Source of the DNA: Ziziphus jujuba
Lineage: Eukaryota; Streptophyta; Magnoliopsida; Rosales; Rhamnaceae
Assembly (NCBI RefSeq): GCF_031755915.1
Contig: NC_083388.1
Span: forward strand, 18,130,001-18,194,000
Length of the DNA: 64,000 bases
Direction of reading: 5' to 3'
In this document: piece by piece, positions 25,241 to 38,599 of the stretch
Layout: each line of letters starts with the position of its first letter
Numbering within the stretch: the first letter of the stretch is position 1
The notes under the pieces: model-generated
What the model saw: the letters and a program-made list of their open reading frames with translations, nothing else
Database searches by the model: none
What the model was told of the DNA's origin: nothing
Program-made: the position numbers and the translations under genes

Positions 25241-25484
25241 ATAGTCTACACATTTCTGTTACTTGCTTATTTAGGTTTAATATTTTTGCACTTGAAATAT
25301 ATTCCCTCATATCTTTATTTTTTATTTAGTTACTTTTAAAAACTTTTGTTGATATAATGATTTGATATTATTTAAAATAAGCATAAGATCCTAAATCATT
25401 TTATGTATAATGACTCCACACACAAATATAATACATTAGACTTTGGACCGTATTTTAATTAATCAAGCCCATTCAAATTCATAC

Positions 25485-25521
<37 letters not shown>

Positions 25522-25955
25522 ACAGGTTCAAATTATATTTTTAATATGAATACTAATTTGAGATCTTTGTTTTTTAGTAATTAAATCATATTAAGAATTA
25601 AAATTTAAAATTATATTTATTAATTATCAAATTCCAATAAAATATTATTTTTAAAGAGAATTATAATATTTTAGTAAATCTATTTTAAATAATTCATATT
25701 AATACTGAGTTAAACATGTTCATTGCAAATTTGAGGCATGAAATTGAATAAGCCCACTATCCTTCAACGTTCCAAAGCAGAGGAGCCCAAACCCATGGCC
25801 AGAGCAAAAAACCAGGAAAGAAAGCCTTAAAGCTAGTGGTAGAAATTTGGGCCAGTGGGCCTTGAAAGAAAGCATGTGACTGCAAGAGGGATTACTACTT
25901 GTAGATACATTTATTAAGTGGTTTTGTTTTATTTTATTTTTCGATGCAAATTTAT
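25241..25955. other. AT-rich intergenic DNA with a long (TA)n run
   Basis: No gene is seen. A (TA)n run of about 30 bp sits at 25488-25517. Confidence 0.6.
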
Positions 25956-26045
25956 TGAGTGGTTGATTTCATAAAGAAAACGAAGTTTTGCTATTACATG
26001 AATATGGTTTTTTTTCTTCTCTTTGTTCATGTTTGTTTTTTTTAA

Positions 26046-26475
26046 GAGCATCTCCAATGGCTCTGTATATTGATTTTGTCTGTTTAGCCACATCAGATAA
26101 ATAAACAGTGTTTTAAAAAAGTATTCTCCAATGATTCTGTGGATTAATTCTATTAAACTGATGTGGCAACTAAAAAAATAGATACTGTGAAGGATACTGT
26201 CTATATCTAGAAGTTCTGTTAGAAAGGATGAGTAAGCATTTTAATTATTTTTTTGATTTTTTTTTATTTTAATTAGATTTACTTTTAATTAAATATAATT
26301 TTCAAATAAAATATATATGACACATCAGCATTTTATGATACTTTACACAGAACCCATTGGAGAGACATTGCTAGGAAATATTATTTATTAAATGATGAAA
26401 GTGCCACATAATCATTAACACTTTCTAAAATTCATGCCACATAAACTTTAATAGAAATAACCATTAGAGATGCTC
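26046..26475. mobile_element. 430-bp MITE, Tourist/PIF-Harbinger type
   Basis: Terminal inverted repeats are GAGCATCTCCAATGG at the left and CCATTAGAGATGCTC at the right, 14 of 15 bases matching. It is flanked by TAA on both sides (26043-26045 and 26476-26478). A 3-bp TAA/TTA target duplication with GAGCATCTCCAATG-type ends is characteristic of Tourist-like MITEs mobilised by PIF/Harbinger transposases. No open frame is present. Related sequence near 26720-26740 and 55670-55690 lacks the insert and so shows the empty site. Confidence 0.88.
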
Positions 26476-26741
26476 TAATTTTAATCAAATAGAGAATTCA
26501 TATCCCATCTAATAATGTTTCAACCTTCCAAAATAAAAATCTTACCGTTTGTTAACGTGTTTAATTTTTGTTTTGGTATTATATGATGATGACGAGTGAA
26601 TCCACTGATTTATTTATTTATTTATTATTATTTTTTTTGGGGATGAATGACTCCGTTACTTATTGGCTTCATTTAATAGGACATGATTCTTTGCTTTGTT
26701 TTTCCTTTCTTTGTTTATGTTTGTTTTTTAATCTTTAGCCA

Positions 26742-27139
26742 AATAGAGAAACCATTTCCCATCTAATAATGTTTTGACTTTCTAAAATAAAAATATAACC
26801 CTTAATTAATGTGTATGATTTTTATTTTTTCTACTAAATCATATATAGTTTGTTTGTTTTAATTGTTTAATAATAGGAGTTTAAAGTTTCAATTAACTAC
26901 AAACGTGGGGGACAAAAAAAAAAAAAAAACATAATTTAAAAATAGAGAAACCATTTCCCGTCTAATAATGTTTTGACTTTCTAAATTAAAAATCTAACCG
27001 TTTGTTAATGTGTTTGATTTTTATTTTTTTCTACTAAATTGTATATAGTTTGTTTATTTTAATTGTTTAATAATAGGAGTTTAAAATTTCAATTAACTAC
27101 AAACGTAAGGGACCACAAAAAAAAAAAATGAAACATAAT
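26742..27139. repeat. 199-bp tandem duplication
   Basis: Copies 26742-26940 and 26941-27139 both start AATAGAGAAACCATTTCCC and share the AATAATAGGAGTTTAAA block. A third, partial and more diverged copy starts near 26487 just after the MITE. Confidence 0.88.
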
Positions 27140-27806
27140 TTAAAATTGTATCTTTTTTTTTTTTTTTCACACTTATAGCTATAGTTAATTGATATGTGTA
27201 ACAAGATTTAATTACCACTAACTAATACTAGCAAATAATTAAAGTAAATAAACTATACATAATTTAAATTTAACAAAAAGACAAAAATAAAGACCAAACA
27301 CATTAACAAACGGTACCTAATGTGTCAGTTTGGTAATTCGTGCCTAATTTGCTCACTTTTTAGTTAGTATTAGTTATAATTTGTTATGCATTTTAATTAA
27401 TTAAAAAGTTAAAGAAGAAAAGAAAAAAAATTGAACACAATTTTAAATTATTGTTATTATTATTTTAATCTTCCTTTCTTTATAATTAAATAGTCGAGTG
27501 AAGTTGGTTCAAGTCTATGTCCCCCACATTCATGCTATAAGATCTTGAGTTTGAGACACTTCTCCTTCCTAAACTAAAACTTATTGCAACCTGACTGGAA
27601 AAACAGGTTTATAATTGTTTGAAATGTCTAAAAAAATACTAATAATTAACACTAACGATCATTTAAGATAAGCAAATTACATAAAACACCATAAGATAAA
27701 AAAAAAACTAAAAATTAAAAAGCAACCATGTTATCACACGAAATCCAATATGCTTGTTTCTAAATACTAGTCGAATAGAGGATCTATGTCCCATCTAATG
27801 ATGTTT

Positions 27807-30455
27807 TGACAAGACCACCCTCAAGGTCCTTTTTGGACAAACAAAGTGATTCCGCCTTGAGAAACCTTACTCAATTCTTCGTTGAATTGAAAATTCAGTA
27901 AGACATCTTTATAATTTGAATACAATCAACAACATAGATAACAATATCATAACATTTTTAATAGAATTTCCACAAAATTATGAACATAAAACATCAATGT
28001 TCTAAACCTAAGATTCAAGAGAGAGAGAAAGATAATATAAGAGTCATATATATTAGGTTAATCTACCAGAGTAATCTAAAAAGTTTAAATAAATAGATAC
28101 AAATATAAAAAGTACTCAATTAATTTATACATTAGAGTTAATAAAAGAAAACATATATATTATTATTAAGGAACAACAAATAATATACGAACAATAAAAA
28201 ATGCTTAGACGTGATGTACGTAACTTGCTAGCTGAAACCTAGGGAAAACAGTTTAAAAACAAAAATATGAGACAAGTTCGTTGAATGGAATAAAATAGTA
28301 GTATGAAAATAATTATTTATTGTCAAAACTTTTCCCTCAAAATTTCACTTTCACTCTTTTTTCCTATGTTTTGGAAAGCATCTTTCATAAAACATTTAGT
28401 TTTCCTTAAAAATATGGAGAATCTTATATTTCATATAAAAATATTTGTAAATAGACACCAATCATAATCTTCTGTATTTAAATAAATAAATAATATATTT
28501 TTTTAGAAGTAACGTATAAGTGAAAATAATAATTTCATAAATATAATATACGATACAAAAACTTGTGTGCCATGCCTTAATATTAAATCCTGTCATACGA
28601 CCTGTAGTGCATTACAAAGCCAACTGGGGAGAGGAAAACTATCATACGACTTTCAATGTTTTAGAGGCGTTGTAGAACTGGGACCTTTTAGTTAGCCTCT
28701 ACATTATGTGATAATCACAAATGTATCCATGACCATATTCATATATGTATTTGTAACTATGGTATTGCTAGGTATACAATATTACAAATCCACATGTATT
28801 CCATAACAAAAATATTATTTATTCCTTTCTATTTATACCCCAATGCTCAAATGTAACTATTTGGCATATTATATGCATATCCTATATAAAATATGGTAAA
28901 TAAAATAATCAAATCATAATTATTTCTTATATGTTAAAAATATTATCATATAAAGTTACATAGTAACAATCAATCTAATTACCAAAACTTTTTAAATATT
29001 TACCAAGAGCATGTTAGAATTTGAAAACTTTTAAAAACTTGTTAAAAATCATATGAAATGAAAACTTTTGTATGTATTCCTATATATAAACATACATATC
29101 ATGTATCCATAATTTATCAAATGTTCATAAAACTTCAAAACTAAGAAACATAGATTGAACATGCTTAAAATGCTTATGAAAAAAAAAAAAATTCATTTAT
29201 AGAGATATAACTCACTCCTAATCCACTATCAAATCACCTCCAGTTTCCGTCTCGATGCCTAAAATTATAGCAAGAACATTTTTTAGGTTTATAAAAATTA
29301 AACTAGAGACATTGATGCATACCAAATGTCTAAATATAACTTTTAAAATTCTCCGATTACCAAAATTGATCACCAAAAGGTCTAATTATACTGCAATATT
29401 GTAAAACTTGATATCCAAAATAGAGATTTTTGCTTTAAAACCAATTTTATGAAACTAACCCTTCTATTGTGTCTTATTAACATCTAATTATATAATTCCA
29501 ACTTCAATTTGGTCCTAAGTTGTTCAGTTACTATCCAAATTAAGTATTATTTCTCTTAACCCACTTACCCAAAATTGAATATTTTCCATCTACTTGATAA
29601 TTTTAAAAATTAATGGTTCAACAAATTATATATACAATTAGCAACTTAAATATACAAATATTAGCTAAAGAAAAAAATCCTTAGATGGTCCATTTTTGTT
29701 GAACCCAAAATACCCATATGCAAAAATTGGGTATTTCAAAATGCTTAACCAAATTATATAATCTAAATATCAAAATGAAGCTTAAGGGATGTGGGGTTAA
29801 GATTCTACCTTCAAATAGAATTAATGGTGGTTGAAGGTTGCCCAAAAATTAAAGACAAAGTTTTGTTGAAACTTTATTTTGTTGTTGAGAAATATAGAGA
29901 TACTTTTGAGTTTGGAGGATGCCAAAAATGAATTTAGGAGGTCAAAAATATGTGGAAATAACATTTTTTTTCCATCACCGAAAGTGCCCAGATTTTGGAG
30001 AATGAGATATGGAGGCCATGAATTTTTCGGTGAGATTCCGACAAGATTTTGACAACTATCCTATTAGATTTTTGTTAGAAGATATTCTCGTAATGCAAGC
30101 TTTCCAAGAGTATAAACAACAAAGCAAATGGAGGTTGATAAAGTAAATTATAAAGTTTTTTAATTGTGGATCTAGAAAGAGAAAGTTTTACAGAGAGATC
30201 CTATAATTACAAAAATACCATTGACTTGTTTTGACTTTAACTTTCAAATCGTAGCTTCGATTTCAATGTTCCACATATACAAACTCATATCGACAAACTT
30301 TACACAATAATATAATAGTCAAAACCAAATTTCATCTTTTAAAAAAAGTAAGATTTGGTTCCACCTAAAAGTTAAATTTGATCAAACTAGGTCAATCCTA
30401 GTCAAAATTCTTGAAAATTCAAATTTAGAGTGTTTTCTTAGAATGGACCGTTACA
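27807..30455 (-). mobile_element. Solo LTR (2,649 bp), minus strand
   Basis: On the minus strand it begins TGTAACGGTCCATTCTAAG (from 30455) and ends GGTGGTCTTGTCA (at 27807), with TG..CA ends. The 5-mers TGTTT (27802-27806) and TGTTA (30456-30460) are a near-perfect target duplication. The paralogous segment at 55.5-56.7 kb lacks the insert. The layout matches the LTRs at 6732-9700 and 62285 onward: a CTAGGATTGACC block, a 'GATATGAGTTTGTA' block, 'GATTTGAAAGTTA', and a GGAGTGAGTTA block near 29215. No gag/pol is inside. Confidence 0.82.
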
Positions 30456-31921
30456 TGTTAAACTTTTTAAAATAAAAATCTAATATGAAGAAAAAATAGA
30501 AAGTTGGCCAATTAAATTGCACATGGGCTTAATTTATAAGTTAAGTGGTGCAGGCATTCAAGGCTCTGTACATCAACATGATAAATAACATTTTTTTTTT
30601 TCTGTTGATATTTAAGCCACTAGCTAGACGTAGCCATTTTTGTTCATGGGTTGGTTCAAATCAATCTGTTTAATAATCGTGTTAAATATACTTAAGCTAG
30701 ATATGATATGTTTATTAATCGTGTTAGATACTTAAAACACTAACTCAATCTGCTTATAAACAGGTCAATATGACATAACCCACTTAACATGATTACGTTA
30801 ACGGATCGTGTTAACTTATTAACCTAAAATTAACCTATTAATTTGAAAATTAACTTATTAATTCGAAAACTAACCTATTTATTAAAAATTAACTTGTTTA
30901 TTAATATATCTACTCTACTAGCTTGAAAATCAAGGTTCTTATTTGAAAATGACTTAAAAATAATAATTAAAAAAACAACATAAAAATAATTTAAGCATTA
31001 AAATACCTCCTTAAAAAAAATAAGATACAATATTTAAATTTTATAATAATATACGATCTAATTGTTCTTGCAAATTTATATAAAATAAAAAATTAAAAAT
31101 TAAAAGAGCCAAGAATCCTAATCCACAATACATAAGTCTCAATACACGTGCTTCAAAAGAAAAAAAAAAAGAAGGTTTCAATGTACCAACATTAACATTT
31201 TCGTGTCCACAACGGCTGATAATAGTACTACACCAATACAAAATAAAATAAATGGCATACAACCATATAGCCATAGTCTTAAATTGTTACCATTATACAT
31301 CTAAAAACAAAGAAAAAAGGAAATAACTATCATTATACTCCAAATTTATTTGTCAATGTCCAAACTTCAAATGTCAATTTTTGGTGCTCAACAATCCGGC
31401 CTGGAGTCATCATATTCAAGTAAATAAAAAAAAAAAATCAATTAAATACAAAATAGAAAATAAAATGTTAAAATATAATAAAATAAATTAAACAAATTTT
31501 AAGATTGGTATTACCTAATGCTTGAGTATTGGCATAATAAAATCATTGACTTGAAGATTCTTCTTTATTAATATCACAGCTCGAAACATCTCCACTAAGA
31601 TCATAAAGTTGAGCTTGAAAGTTTTCTTGCATTGTATAAATTAGTGAAACAAAAAAATCATTAATATTTATCATAATAAACATAGAAAGTAGAAAAAAAA
31701 TGGAAAAGAGAAAACAATTCTCTCTTTTTTTTTTTTTTTTCCCTAAAAGTGGTTGTCTACACTTTATCCAATGCTCACCTCAATATTTATGAATATCAAA
31801 CCAAACAGATTTTACCCGTTACAAAATAAATAAGGTTGACCTCTACTAATATGTTAAGTCTAATTGAAAACAAATTAACTAACCTAAAAAGTTTCATATA
31901 TGCAAATGAAATAAAGAAACA

Positions 31922-32324
31922 TTAATAAAAATAATTATCTTTTTCTTCAAACAACAAATCTCTTGTACAAAATATTGCTTCAACAGTACTAGGCTTTAAT
32001 GCACTATGAAATTGATTTAACACTTGTTCACCAATGCTAAAAGTAGATTCAGAGGCAACGGTGGATATAGGGATACTCAATAGGTCACGAGCCATTGAAG
32101 CAAATTCGAGATAATGAAACTGATTTGCTTTCCAATAATCAAGCATAATAATTTCAATTTCAGTAGCCATCCTTGGCTCCTCTAAATAAAGCTCTAGTTA
32201 TGATTTTTTTTTTTTGCATTGGCACCTATCTCCTCAATTTTCCAAATATTAAATTTCTACATTATTAGAAAATAAAAATCTCAATAAGATTCTTTTTCAA
32301 AAAATTATAGATAATCACTAATTA

Positions 32325-32357
<33 letters not shown>

Positions 32358-33978
32358 CACAAAAAAAAAATTAAGAATCATTTACTGTCAAAAAGCAATG
32401 TCATTTCCTCCAACACCACAAAATGCAGTACTCTTTTCTTTCTCCAAAGAACGCATAGAAGATGTTGAAGGTCTTTTTTGAACATATTCCTTATATATTG
32501 AAAATAATTTGCTCTTAACTCGTATGAACTCACTAGAACTATTAGCTCTATAATTTTTTTCTTAACACCAATCTATATATTGAAGTTTATATCGAGGATC
32601 CACAACCTCTGTAATGGCTAATATAAAACTAAATTCTAACCAATACTTCTCAAACTTTTTAAGCATTTGATTAGCCATGGTTCTTAAGTATTTATCCTCA
32701 CTTTTAATATTTTTCTTCAATGTAACATAACAAAAGAAAACTTAGGAGAAGTAAATTTTGAAGTGGGATGTTTAGTTCCCAAAAATATGCAAGTGATATC
32801 ATAAAACAAACCCAAGAATCTACTTACCTTTTCAATCTTCTCCCACTCATCACTAGAAAGACAACTCTTATAATTTGAATCATTTACTTCCAAATGACCA
32901 AAAGGCACTCCGCTAGTATAATGCATTTTCAAGCATTAAATATGTAGAGCTCTATCTAGTAGGCACATCTTACTTCAAACCGCTTAGAGTCCATTGACAG
33001 AAATTTAACTCATTCCAAAAACTTTTGCTTTCTTAGTTGTGACCCATTTACATATTTAATATTTTTCTGAATTTTATGAATAACATTAGCGATATCCTTA
33101 AACTCATCTTGAACTACTAAATTAATGACATGAGCACAACATATAAAATGAAAACAATCACCATCACAAAAATTATAGCCCCTTTTAATTGCAATTGAGT
33201 AATTAACATATCGACAGAAATATTATTTGTAGAAGCATTATCTAAAGTTAAAGAAAATAACTTTCTCCCAATTCCCCATTCACATAACAAAGAGTATATT
33301 TTTTCTACCAATGCTATACCGATATGTGCTGGTGACATATAATATAATTTTAAAACTCTTTTTTGCAAGACCCATTCTTTGCCAATGAAATAGCAAGTAA
33401 GACTTATATATCCATCAGTGGTTACAGAAGTCCATAAATCCAAATTCAAACAAATTATACGAGAAGTTGCATCCAACATGCATTTTATCCCACATTTTTC
33501 TTTCAAATGCATTTTAAGAACATTCGACTTAGCAGTATTTCTTCAATGTATATCAAGATGCAAATATATAAATATGGCTCTAATTCCATCATAATCAATA
33601 AATTGGAAAAGCAAATCATACATGATTATGGCTGAAGTTACTAATTCTTGAAAATGCTCAAATTCAAATTTAGATGCATTCAATGAGATAGTCCTTCTAT
33701 CCTAAGAGATATCAATAATTGGCCTATCTCATGAGTGTTTCTTCTCACACAACTTTTCAAGTGACGCATCAAGTTACATGTTCCATATTTACTATCACAA
33801 AGATAAATTGTATCACAAATTTTACATTTACATCAAAGTAAGACCAAACATTTAAAGTAAGTTTTCTCTTGCGCTTCCCCTTTATGCTCACTTGTGACTC
33901 CCTCCATAGGACTTGCATCATCTTCTAAATTAATAGGCACTTCCAAGCTATTTGATTCAAGATTTACTTGAAGTCCAT
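31922..33978 (-). pseudogene. hAT-family transposase (RICESLEEPER-like), degenerate
   Basis: The minus-strand reading starts at an ATG at 33978. A BED-type zinc finger lies near 33840-33750 (CKCKICD..RHLKSC). A conserved central part is at 33512-33117 (CLNLDLWTSVTTDGYISLTC, LTLDNASTNN), with more at 32932-32717 (WEKIEKVSRFLGLFYDIT). The C-terminal hAT dimerisation domain is at 32170-31922 (LDYWKANQFHYLEFASMARD, STVASESTFSIG). The enzyme would cut and paste the hAT element. Frameshifts before the zinc finger and between the pieces, plus several stops, break it into at least five parts, so it is not functional. Plant domesticated hAT genes exist, but the frameshifts argue against domestication here. 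Confidence 0.88.
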
Positions 33979-34030
33979 CCATATTTATCTACATGTTTTC
34001 AAAATAATAATAATAATAATAATAATAAAG

Positions 34031-34165
34031 AATTACACATTAAAATAAAATATTATAATAACCTTAAAGTAAACATGTATATAATTTTTTTTCAAAAAAA
34101 AATAAATTACATATTAAAATAAAATATTATAATAATCTTAAAGTAAACATGTATATAATTTTTTA
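34031..34165. repeat. 74-bp tandem duplication and nearby (CA)n run
   Basis: Near-identical units start AATTAC at 34031 and 34105. A long (CA)n microsatellite follows at about 34243-34289. Both lie in the hAT element upstream of the transposase. Confidence 0.85.
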
Positions 34166-34238
34166 TTTTCCAAATCACAAAGCAAAATATATACACACAC
34201 ATACAAATATAATTCTTTATTTTCCAAATCCTAATGCA

Positions 34239-34290
<52 letters not shown>

Positions 34291-34780
34291 CATGGAGTTA
34301 ACATGGAGAGAGGGACACCTAGTCTTTGTTAGGTCCTCTCTATTGTACAATTAACTAATATAAATTGCAATAATATTGTCCAATTCTTTTGTTTTGTTTT
34401 GTTTTTTTTTTCAAACATGCAATCTAATAAAATCTGGTAGGATACTGCGATACTATAAAAACTGTATAATATAGTCGTTTATACTGAAGGAATCCTTTAC
34501 TAGATTTATTTTAAACAAACAAGTAGATACTATCGTTTAGTTAATTAACCCGGCAGTACATATTTGACTATTTTGTGACAGAAGAAAAGTGGAATGATAA
34601 CAATAGCGATGGAAAGGGTAGCAAAATTTTCCAATACTGAATAGATGCCTATAAAGAGGCCTATCACCATGGCTTCCATGGCAATTATTGTAAGATAAAA
34701 AGGTCCAAAAAACTAGCTTAGATAACATTCTTGTCCTTGTAACTGATGATCTAGATATATCCTTTTTCTAACGGTAAACA

Positions 34781-34870
34781 AGAGGAGTGGTGGTAATTTG
34801 GCTTTGTGCTTATATAGAGCCGTGGTAATCTAGCTTTATACTTATATAGAGGAGTGGTGGTAATCTGGCT
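34781..34870. repeat. Three short tandem copies (about 32-35 bp)
   Basis: Units containing GTGGTGGTAATTTGGCTTTG or close variants begin near 34781, 34816 and 34848, separated by CTTATATAGAG. They lie between the hAT transposase and the inserted gypsy element. Confidence 0.75.
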
Positions 34871-34974
34871 CTTTCAAATGAGAAAACAGGCACTTATAAA
34901 CAATGATGGTAAGCCATTGAGAACAATGTACCACTACCATGTGCCTACAATATATATATATATATACACACACA

Positions 34975-36096
34975 TGATGCGAATTCGCCCGAACCTAACC
35001 CGCTGGAGTGCTGACCCAATACAGATGAAGACCGGACCGTTCACTAGAGCTTAAGCCAAGAGGTTTAGGGACAACCTTGATGCCTTTATCCAGGGAGTAA
35101 TTCATTCTCAAGAGGGCTTGTCCATACTCAAATATCCAAGACTAGTTTTGAACATACAAGTGGTGGAAGCCGGTACGGGCTCGGATAGCGGTTTTGGTAC
35201 TTTTAGGGAGTCCGGGTAGCATGAAATGGTTCCAATGCTTCATGGATTCAATGCATATGTCTAAGAGGATATGGAATCAAGTAAAGTCAGATTCAAACCC
35301 ATCCAAAAAGGGGTTGTGCGCATGGGTTGAAGAAGTGGTCGGATTTTGCTGTTTTCTCGCTGACTTTACTGTATTTTGCTGAGTTGGCTTTTTCTCTTTC
35401 TTCCAAGCAGGAGCAACGTGTGGGACTCCATAATAAGCTTATTTGGCATCCTAAAAAGAATATTTAAGCTGATTTGGAGCTCAATTTGGTCAAAGATTGA
35501 TCAAAGTCTACTTAGTCAAAAAACTAGTATTTTAGTTTCCTAATATGATTCTACTTTTTGTTTTAGGAAATTACCAATACTTTTTGGATTTTTATTTATT
35601 TATTTGCTAGAAAAATAAGTTTAGGAAATTTATTATTTTATTATTTTCATTGTAAATTAATTAATTCCTAATTCAAAATAAATGAATTAATTAATCCAAA
35701 ATTAGATTAGGAAATGAGTAGATTTTCAGCCATAATAGAATTCTACAAGTCATGGCCGGTTTTACCTTTTGTTTTTAGGGTTTTATTTTGTTTTCTCTTA
35801 GCCTATAAAAGGGATTGTTTTTTAGGAAGAGCACACCATTAATAATACTCATAATTTATTATGTGAGATTGAATTTCTCTTTATTCATTTGAACACCTAA
35901 AACACCATTAGAGAGTGAGTGTTTTAGTTTGACTTATCAATAGGACTTCCATCACCTATTGTGGCGTCTTTATTATATACCAAGGTTTCTAATTATAGGT
36001 TGGTTAGGGGTCAAGGTAACCATTATAACTTGAACATAATTAGATTTGGGTTAATATAATACGGGTTTAGGAGCAGGTCGTCTTAGGTTCGTATCA
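34975..36096 (+). repeat. 5' LTR of the Ty3-gypsy element
   Basis: It matches the 3' LTR 42043-43180 along its whole length. A TATAAAAGGG motif near 35802 lies about 290 bp before the LTR end and could be the TATA box of the element's promoter. A purely noncoding reading is expected; the open frames at 34854-35382 are chance. Confidence 0.92.
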
Positions 36097-36098
36097 TT

Positions 36099-36111
36099 TG
36101 GTATCAGAGCC
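36099..36111 (+). other. Primer-binding site (initiator Met-tRNA)
   Basis: TGGTATCAGAGCC, two bases after the 5' LTR, is complementary to the 3' end of plant initiator methionine tRNA and would prime minus-strand DNA synthesis. Confidence 0.92.
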
Positions 36112-37270
36112 AAATTTTGTTCAGGTTTGATCTATCTTTATTTAATTTATTTGTTTTTGTGTTATTCTACAATTTTGGCATTAGGTTAAGGTTGCTTCTA
36201 TCATCATACACGTTTTGCATATTTAAAAAAAAAAAAAATTCATTCCTAGTTGAATTAGGATTTCCTAGTTTTATCGTATTTTTGTTTCCTAGTTTGTTGG
36301 TTGTTTTTCATCAATTGTTCTTGTTAATTTTGGTTTTTGTTGATTTTTATTTACTGTTTTAGTCTTAAACATTTGCATTCATATATTCAAAAAAGAAAAA
36401 AAGAAAAAAAAAAGAAAAGCCGAATAGATATATAAAAAAATAATAAAAAATTGCACAATTTGTATTTTGTTTGGGAGGTCACGGGTTTGGTGATTGTTTG
36501 GTGTTGGAATTGCAATTTTGGTGTTGATTCTTGCTACTAATGTCATCTTATATTCTGTGAGTAAAAAAAAGAAAAAAGAAAAAAGAAAAAAAAAAGAGCC
36601 GAATAAAAAAAAAATTTTCGGTTTGTTGAATTCGGTGTTGTAATTTGTTGCTGGAAATTTCTTGGAGATTCTATTTTGTTGATTATTTATTCAATATTTG
36701 GAGTTTCTGGAGAATTATTTTTGTTGCTGGATATTTGAATTTTGGGTGCTTAAATTATTTGGATTAAAATTAGTTAAAGAAATTGATACAAAACTTGAGT
36801 TACAAGAACAACAACCAACACTATTCCTTAATTTTGTTCAAATTGATTCTTGTTCATGCTTGAAATTATTTTTTTGAAATTTTATTCTTGAATCCTTAAT
36901 CTCTTACTATCTGGTCCAGTTCTTACTAATTCCAAAATTTTCCTTGTTAATTTGTTTTTTTTTTTTTTGTCTAGAAAAGTTGAAAATTGGGTGTTTAAAA
37001 ATTCATTCGGTATTGCTTTCTTTTTGCTACTGTTTTGTTGATAAGTTTAATTAAAACATACTTGTGATCTAATTGCTATTTTGTGAGTATTTTAATTAGA
37101 ACTTTGAGTTAATTCTTTGAGTGGAAAAAGACAAGAGTGTGTGAGCTCAAAAGAGAGTTAAAAGCTACAACTAGTGTGCAAACATGAGTGTCGAGTTCTT
37201 ATTTGAGTGAAACACGTGAGGGAGTGAATTTGGTGAGGTCTTATTTTATTTTTGTATTATTCATACTAAC

Positions 37271-38430
37271 ATGGTAGATTCAAGGGTGAGAAGAAGAGAT
37301 CCACCTTTAAGAATTAATGAAGAAGAGTCTGTAGGATTCCATGGTGGTTTTTAAGCTACGGGGAATGATGAGCAAACGGACATGAGGGCTATATTGAAGC
37401 AATTGCAGCGGATGAATGCCCAATTTGATAACATAGATCAAAGGATAGATAGGATAGAAACATCATAAGGAGGGCCAAATATAAGGTTAGATGCTCATGA
37501 AGGTCGAGGTCGAGGAGGCCGAGGGTGACCAAGAGAGGAATTTGGGGGAAGTAACTTTGGAAATGACTTGGATGAGGGGTTTGATGAAATTTTTGAACCT
37601 CAAGAAAGGCCAATCCGTGGGAGACTAGCAAGGAATGAAGATGATGATCTAGGGAATATCAAGGTAAACATTCCACCTTTCATGGGAAAAAGTGATCCGG
37701 AGGCATATTCGGAATGGGAGGAGAGAATGTAAATGATTTTTGATGTCATAATTATTAGGAGGCCAAGAAGGTGAAGTTGGTAGCAATGGAGTCTGGTCAT
37801 TATGCACTCCAATGGTGGACCAATGAGTAAAACACCCAAAGGAGAGTTGGTGATGACTTGATCACTACATGGCGACAAATTAAAGGAGCCATGAGGAAGC
37901 GGTTCGTACCATCACATTATCATAGGTTGCTGCATCAAAGGCTTCAATCTTTATCTCAAGGAAGTAGATCCATGGAGGATTATTACAAGGAGATGGAGAT
38001 GCTTATGATGAGGTTAAACTTGAATGAGGATAGAGAAGTGACTATGGCAAGATTCCTTGGTGGTTTGAATCGTGAGATAGCCAATCAACTAGAATTGCAA
38101 CAATATGTGGAATTGGAGGAGATGTTACATGTGGCTATTAAATTGGAGCATCAATTCAAGAGGAGGGGTATAGGCTCATGGTTTGGGGGTGTTTCCAACA
38201 GTGGAAGATCGATTCCAAGTGGTTGAAGAAACAATCCTACCTATGAAAGCAAACCAAAGCTGAAGGTGGGAGAAGAAAGCACCAATCGGCCAAAAAGGGA
38301 GCCTAAAGCCGAATCTGTCCAAGAACATAAAAATGAGGTAAAATCTGATCCTAAACCTTCGAGATCAAGAGAAATTATTATTTTTAAGTGCCAGGGATGA
38401 GGACACATTGCTAGCCAATGCCCAGATAGA
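37271..38430 (+). pseudogene. Ty3-gypsy gag
   Basis: It begins at ATG 37271 (MVDSRVRRRDPPLRINEEES) after a 1.1-kb leader. A Retrotrans_gag-like segment lies at 37858-38226 (TTWRQIKGAMRKRFVPSHYH, LQSLSQGSRSMEDYYKEMEM). A zinc-knuckle remnant is at about 38388-38430 (KCQG, stop, GHIASQC). Gag would form the particle and bind RNA. In-frame stops at about 37352, 37466 and 38224, plus a stop inside the knuckle, make it nonfunctional; the first knuckle Cys is also lost. Confidence 0.88.
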
Positions 38431-38599
38431 AGAATCATGGTGTTAAAGGGTAATGATGAGTTAGAATTGGAAAGTGAGGAAAGTGGTGATGAAACTGAGC
38501 AAGAAGAGGAGGAAGAGCTTGAAGGTGAGGCCGAAACTTTGAATGCTTCCCATGCTGAATTAAACTTGGTTTCTAGGAGAGTGCTGGCTGCATACAAAG

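Larger units (their letters stand above)
25956..30570 (+). repeat. Duplicated segment, copy 1 (partner at 55523-56720)
   Basis: Blocks match the 55.5-56.7 kb region in order: GAGTGGTTG..AAGTTTTGC at the left end; GGCTTCATTTAATAGGAC; CATATCCCATCTAATAATGTT; CCGTTTGTTAATGTGTTTGA; GAGATCTTGAGTT-like; and GGCATTCAAGG at the right end. Copy 1 is longer because it contains a MITE (26046-26475), a 199-bp local tandem duplication (26742-27139) and a solo LTR (27807-30455). No gene is recognised within the shared sequence. Confidence 0.75.

Noticed and set aside
32290..34290. CRISPR-like repetition
   Set aside because: The repeats are (CA)n and (TA)n microsatellites and a two-copy tandem duplication; there are no regular spacers and the host is a plant.
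36117..36362. 81-codon frame after the gypsy primer-binding site
   Set aside because: Phe/Leu-rich translation of the untranslated leader; gag begins at 37271.
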